The notes below the pieces were generated by a model. It was not told the origin of the DNA. It was given only the letters and a program-made list of their open reading frames with translations, and made no database searches. A stretch of 6,599 bases of DNA, taken from the NCBI GenBank assembly GCA_949298665.1, contig CASFXO010000010.1:1-6599 (forward strand), written 5' to 3'. Source of the DNA: an uncultured Lentisphaeria bacterium. GTDB taxonomy: Bacteria; Verrucomicrobiota; Lentisphaeria; Victivallales; Victivallaceae. Below, piece by piece: positions 4,372-6,599 of this stretch. A program made the translations under genes and the position numbers. How positions within the stretch are numbered: position 1 is the first letter of the stretch; every line of letters starts with the position of its first letter.

Positions 4372-6599
4372 ATGCGACGACATTTTCACGGCTGTCTTCT
4401 GTTACTTCTGTCCGGGCTTTCCGCAACGGTTTGCGGCGGCAATCTGCTGGAGGATCCCGGGCTGGAGCAGCAGTCGAAGGTGTGGCGAAGCTGGGGCAGC
4501 GCACCGGCGAAACAGGCGATTCCCGTGGTCTCCTTCTCCACCGAGCGCCCGTATGAGGGGAAATACTGCCTTCGCGTCCATGACGAATGGACCGACGCGA
4601 AACCCTACGCCACGCAGTTCTTCAACCTGCCGCCCCGGAAACACTCGGCACAGGTGCTGGAAATGACCTTCTACGCCCGGTCGAACCGTCCGCACCGGTT
4701 CCAGGCGGGACTGCTCTTCAATCGGCAAAAACCGGGTCAGGACCTCGTCTGTCTGGGCGGCTTCATGCGTTCCCTCGAGGCGACGGAACAGTGGCGGCGC
4801 TACGTCCTGGTCATCCCATCCCTCCCCCCGGACACCCATGTCCTCAATCTCGCCCTCAGGCCGACCGACGACCAGGTGGCCGAAACCGGCGACCTCTATT
4901 GCGACAACCTCAGCGTTCACTGGAAGGACGTCGATCCGGCCGAAGCCCTCGGCATCGACCGGCAGGCGGAAAATCAGCAGAACTACCCCCGCACCCCGGC
5001 CGACGGCGCCGTCGTCGCCACCAATCCGCCCGCTTTCGTCTGGCTCCCCCCGCGGGACTGGACCCGCGGCAAATACACCTATACGCTGGAATACGCGCGG
5101 AATCCGGATTTCCGGAATGCGACCCGCCATACCGGAATCTCCCGCCACCTGAAGGTGCCGGATCAGACCATGCCCCCCGGACAATGGTACTGGCGGGTCG
5201 GCGTCGAAAATCAGCCCTCCGGCACCGTCTGGACCCGGACCTGGAGCTTCACCATTCCGGAGAATGCGGAATCCGCCCCGTATCCGGAGGCGCGAACGAC
5301 GCTGAACCGGGTGCCGCAGGGACACCCCCGGTTGTACGTCACGCCGGACACGCTGGCCGACTTCCGCCGCCGGGCGCGGGAAGGCGACCTGAAAGCCAGC
5401 GCCGACTGGATCCGGAACAATTTCGAAAAATACCATTATTACGGGGAAAAACTGGCGGCGGAACCGGCGTTTCTCCCGGACCGCCGGAAAAACTTCCAGG
5501 CCTGGCTGGACGGCTATGTCAAAGTCATGAACGACACCCGTCCGACCCAGTACCGGATGGAACGGGCCGCGCTGGGCTACCTCCTCACCGGCGACAAGGC
5601 TCTGGGCGAAGAGGCGAAACGCCGGGTCCTGCATTTCTTCAGCTGGGATCCGGACGGCTCGACCTCGCTGAACCACAACGACGAACCCGCCATGTGGATC
5701 ATGCGCTGGGGGATGGCCTCCTATGACTGGACCTATGACCTCTACACGCCGGAGGAACGGCGGAAAATCGAGGATTCCATCTGCCGCCGGGCCGAACAGT
5801 TTTATGATTACCTGACCGCCATGCCCTTCGATTCCCGCCCCTACCACAGCCACCCGAACGGGTATCTGCAGATTCTCGGTGAAGCGGCGGTGATGCTGGC
5901 GCACGAACGGCCCGAAAAAGCCCTCCCGTGGTTCGCCTACAGCACCGAAACCTTCCGCGCCTTCTGCCCCACCTACGGCACCCCCGACGGCGGCTGGAAC
6001 GAAGGCGTCGCCTACTGGAGCTACACCAACGAGGCCACCATCGGCTGGGTCATGAAAATCCGCACCGCCACCGGCCTCGATCTCGGGAAAAAATCCTATT
6101 TCCGCAATGCCGGTTATTATCCGCTGTACGGCTGGCCGGCGGAAACGCGCCTCCCCTCCTTCGGAGACGGCGAAACTCCGCGCTACAATCTGGCCCTGAC
6201 CTCCGCCATCGCCGCCTCCTACAGCGGCAATCCGGATTTTCTGACCTCGATCCGGCGCCTGGGCGGCGCTCCCACCGCCCATATCGCGCCCAGTATGCCG
6301 CTGATCGTCCGGGACTGGAGCCAACTGGGACCGGCCCGGCTCGACCGGCTGCCGCCGGCCCGGCTCTTCCCCGATATCGGGTTCGTCGTCATGCGCAACG
6401 ATCTGGCGCATTATGAGAATGACGTCGGCCTGATTTTCGAGTGTTCCCCGTTCGGCAACACCTCCCACCGCCACAACGCTCAGAACTGTTTCATGCTCGA
6501 AGCCTACACCGAACCGCTGCTGCTCTCCAGCGGCTACTACGACGCCTACGAGTCCCCCCACCACCGCCTCTGGACCTGGGAAACAAAATCCCACTGCGG
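4372..6599 (+). CDS. Secreted DUF4962/heparinase-II/III-like protein, putative polysaccharide lyase (C-terminus beyond window)
   Basis: There are 742 complete codons visible and the frame is still open. The start has an excellent GGGAGG (4360-4365), 6 nt upstream. Residues 1 to about 22 are a signal peptide (RRHFHGCLLLLLSGL core). NLLEDPGLEQ (24-33) through about 184 resembles a beta-sandwich carbohydrate-binding module, ending in DLYCDNLSVH. Residues 205 to about 298 form an Fn3-like part of DUF4962 (NPPAFVWLPP, YTYTLEYA, GQWYWRVGV). HPRLYVTPDTL (318-328) opens the alpha-helical toroid to about 640, with HSHPNGY (492-498) and DGGWNEGVAYWSY (539-551). The heparinase-II/III beta domain begins near 665 (FPDIGFVVMRND) and contains SPFGNTSHRHN (692-702). 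His494, Tyr548 and His699/His701 have spacing close to the His202, Tyr257 and His406 I recall for Pedobacter HepII. Such enzymes cleave acidic polysaccharides by beta-elimination. The substrate is unknown; export to periplasm or outside is predicted. Confidence 0.85.
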   Translation, partial: MRRHFHGCLLLLLSGLSATVCGGNLLEDPGLEQQSKVWRSWGSAPAKQAIPVVSFSTERPYEGKYCLRVHDEWTDAKPYATQFFNLPPRKHSAQVLEMTFYARSNRPHRFQAGLLFNRQKPGQDLVCLGGFMRSLEATEQWRRYVLVIPSLPPDTHVLNLALRPTDDQVAETGDLYCDNLSVHWKDVDPAEALGIDRQAENQQNYPRTPADGAVVATNPPAFVWLPPRDWTRGKYTYTLEYARNPDFRNATRHTGISRHLKVPDQTMPPGQWYWRVGVENQPSGTVWTRTWSFTIPENAESAPYPEARTTLNRVPQGHPRLYVTPDTLADFRRRAREGDLKASADWIRNNFEKYHYYGEKLAAEPAFLPDRRKNFQAWLDGYVKVMNDTRPTQYRMERAALGYLLTGDKALGEEAKRRVLHFFSWDPDGSTSLNHNDEPAMWIMRWGMASYDWTYDLYTPEERRKIEDSICRRAEQFYDYLTAMPFDSRPYHSHPNGYLQILGEAAVMLAHERPEKALPWFAYSTETFRAFCPTYGTPDGGWNEGVAYWSYTNEATIGWVMKIRTATGLDLGKKSYFRNAGYYPLYGWPAETRLPSFGDGETPRYNLALTSAIAASYSGNPDFLTSIRRLGGAPTAHIAPSMPLIVRDWSQLGPARLDRLPPARLFPDIGFVVMRNDLAHYENDVGLIFECSPFGNTSHRHNAQNCFMLEAYTEPLLLSSGYYDAYESPHHRLWTWETKSHC

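Noticed and set aside
4277..4666. A 129-codon plus-strand frame bridging tilS and the lyase-like gene
   Set aside because: It overlaps the ends of two well-supported genes in another frame, has no good ribosome binding site, and its sequence is Arg/Ser-rich shadow.
4402..6594. A 730-codon open frame on the minus strand opposite the lyase-like gene
   Set aside because: It is in exact codon register with the sense gene, so its stops correspond to sense TTA, CTA and TCA codons, which GC-rich codon use avoids. It ends precisely at the sense TTA Leu codon (residue 11). The product is Gly/Val/Arg-rich with no domain, and the sense frame has clear homology and a strong ribosome binding site.

Overview
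This is a GC-rich bacterial window with six protein-coding genes and no RNA gene, CRISPR array or mobile element that I can see. The gene content suggests a Victivallis-like member of the Lentisphaerota, or a similar polysaccharide-degrading anaerobe of the PVC/Bacteroidota type. The reasons are a DUF4886 SGNH-type protein, a large secreted DUF4962/heparinase-II/III-like protein, small lipoproteins, and high GC with AT-rich islands only at promoters. The taxonomic call is inference; there is no rRNA or phylogenetic marker comparison behind it.

Layout. (1) Positions 1-792, minus strand: a DUF4886 (SGNH-hydrolase-like) protein whose C-terminus runs off the left edge. (2) Positions 793-956: a divergent intergenic region with an imperfect hairpin, GGAAAC/GTTTCC repeats and an extended -10 promoter. 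(3) Positions 957-1784, plus strand: a class D (OXA-type) beta-lactamase family protein with all signature motifs and a lipoprotein-like signal peptide. (4) Positions 1825-2232 and 2262-2867, minus strand: an rdgB (XTP/dITP pyrophosphatase) to small-lipoprotein pair, probably one transcript, convergent with the beta-lactamase gene. (5) Positions 2868-2949: a short AT-rich divergent promoter region. (6) Positions 2950-4299, plus strand: tilS, tRNA(Ile)-lysidine synthase, with an altered HHxDDQxET motif. (7) Positions 4372 to the right edge, plus strand: a secreted DUF4962/heparinase-II/III-like polysaccharide lyase candidate, incomplete at its C-terminus, with its own promoter whose -35 box overlaps the tilS stop codon.

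How the genes relate. rdgB and tilS are housekeeping genes (nucleotide-pool sanitation and tRNA modification) that share a divergent promoter. The flanking genes are accessory: envelope or secreted functions (putative beta-lactam hydrolase, small lipoprotein, polysaccharide lyase) and a putative esterase. I see no multi-gene defence or mobile system. The most notable items are the beta-lactamase homologue, the unusual TilS active-site motif, the uncharacterised small lipoprotein and the substrate-unknown lyase candidate. Several very long open frames opposite or across the real genes are composition artefacts of the high GC content.
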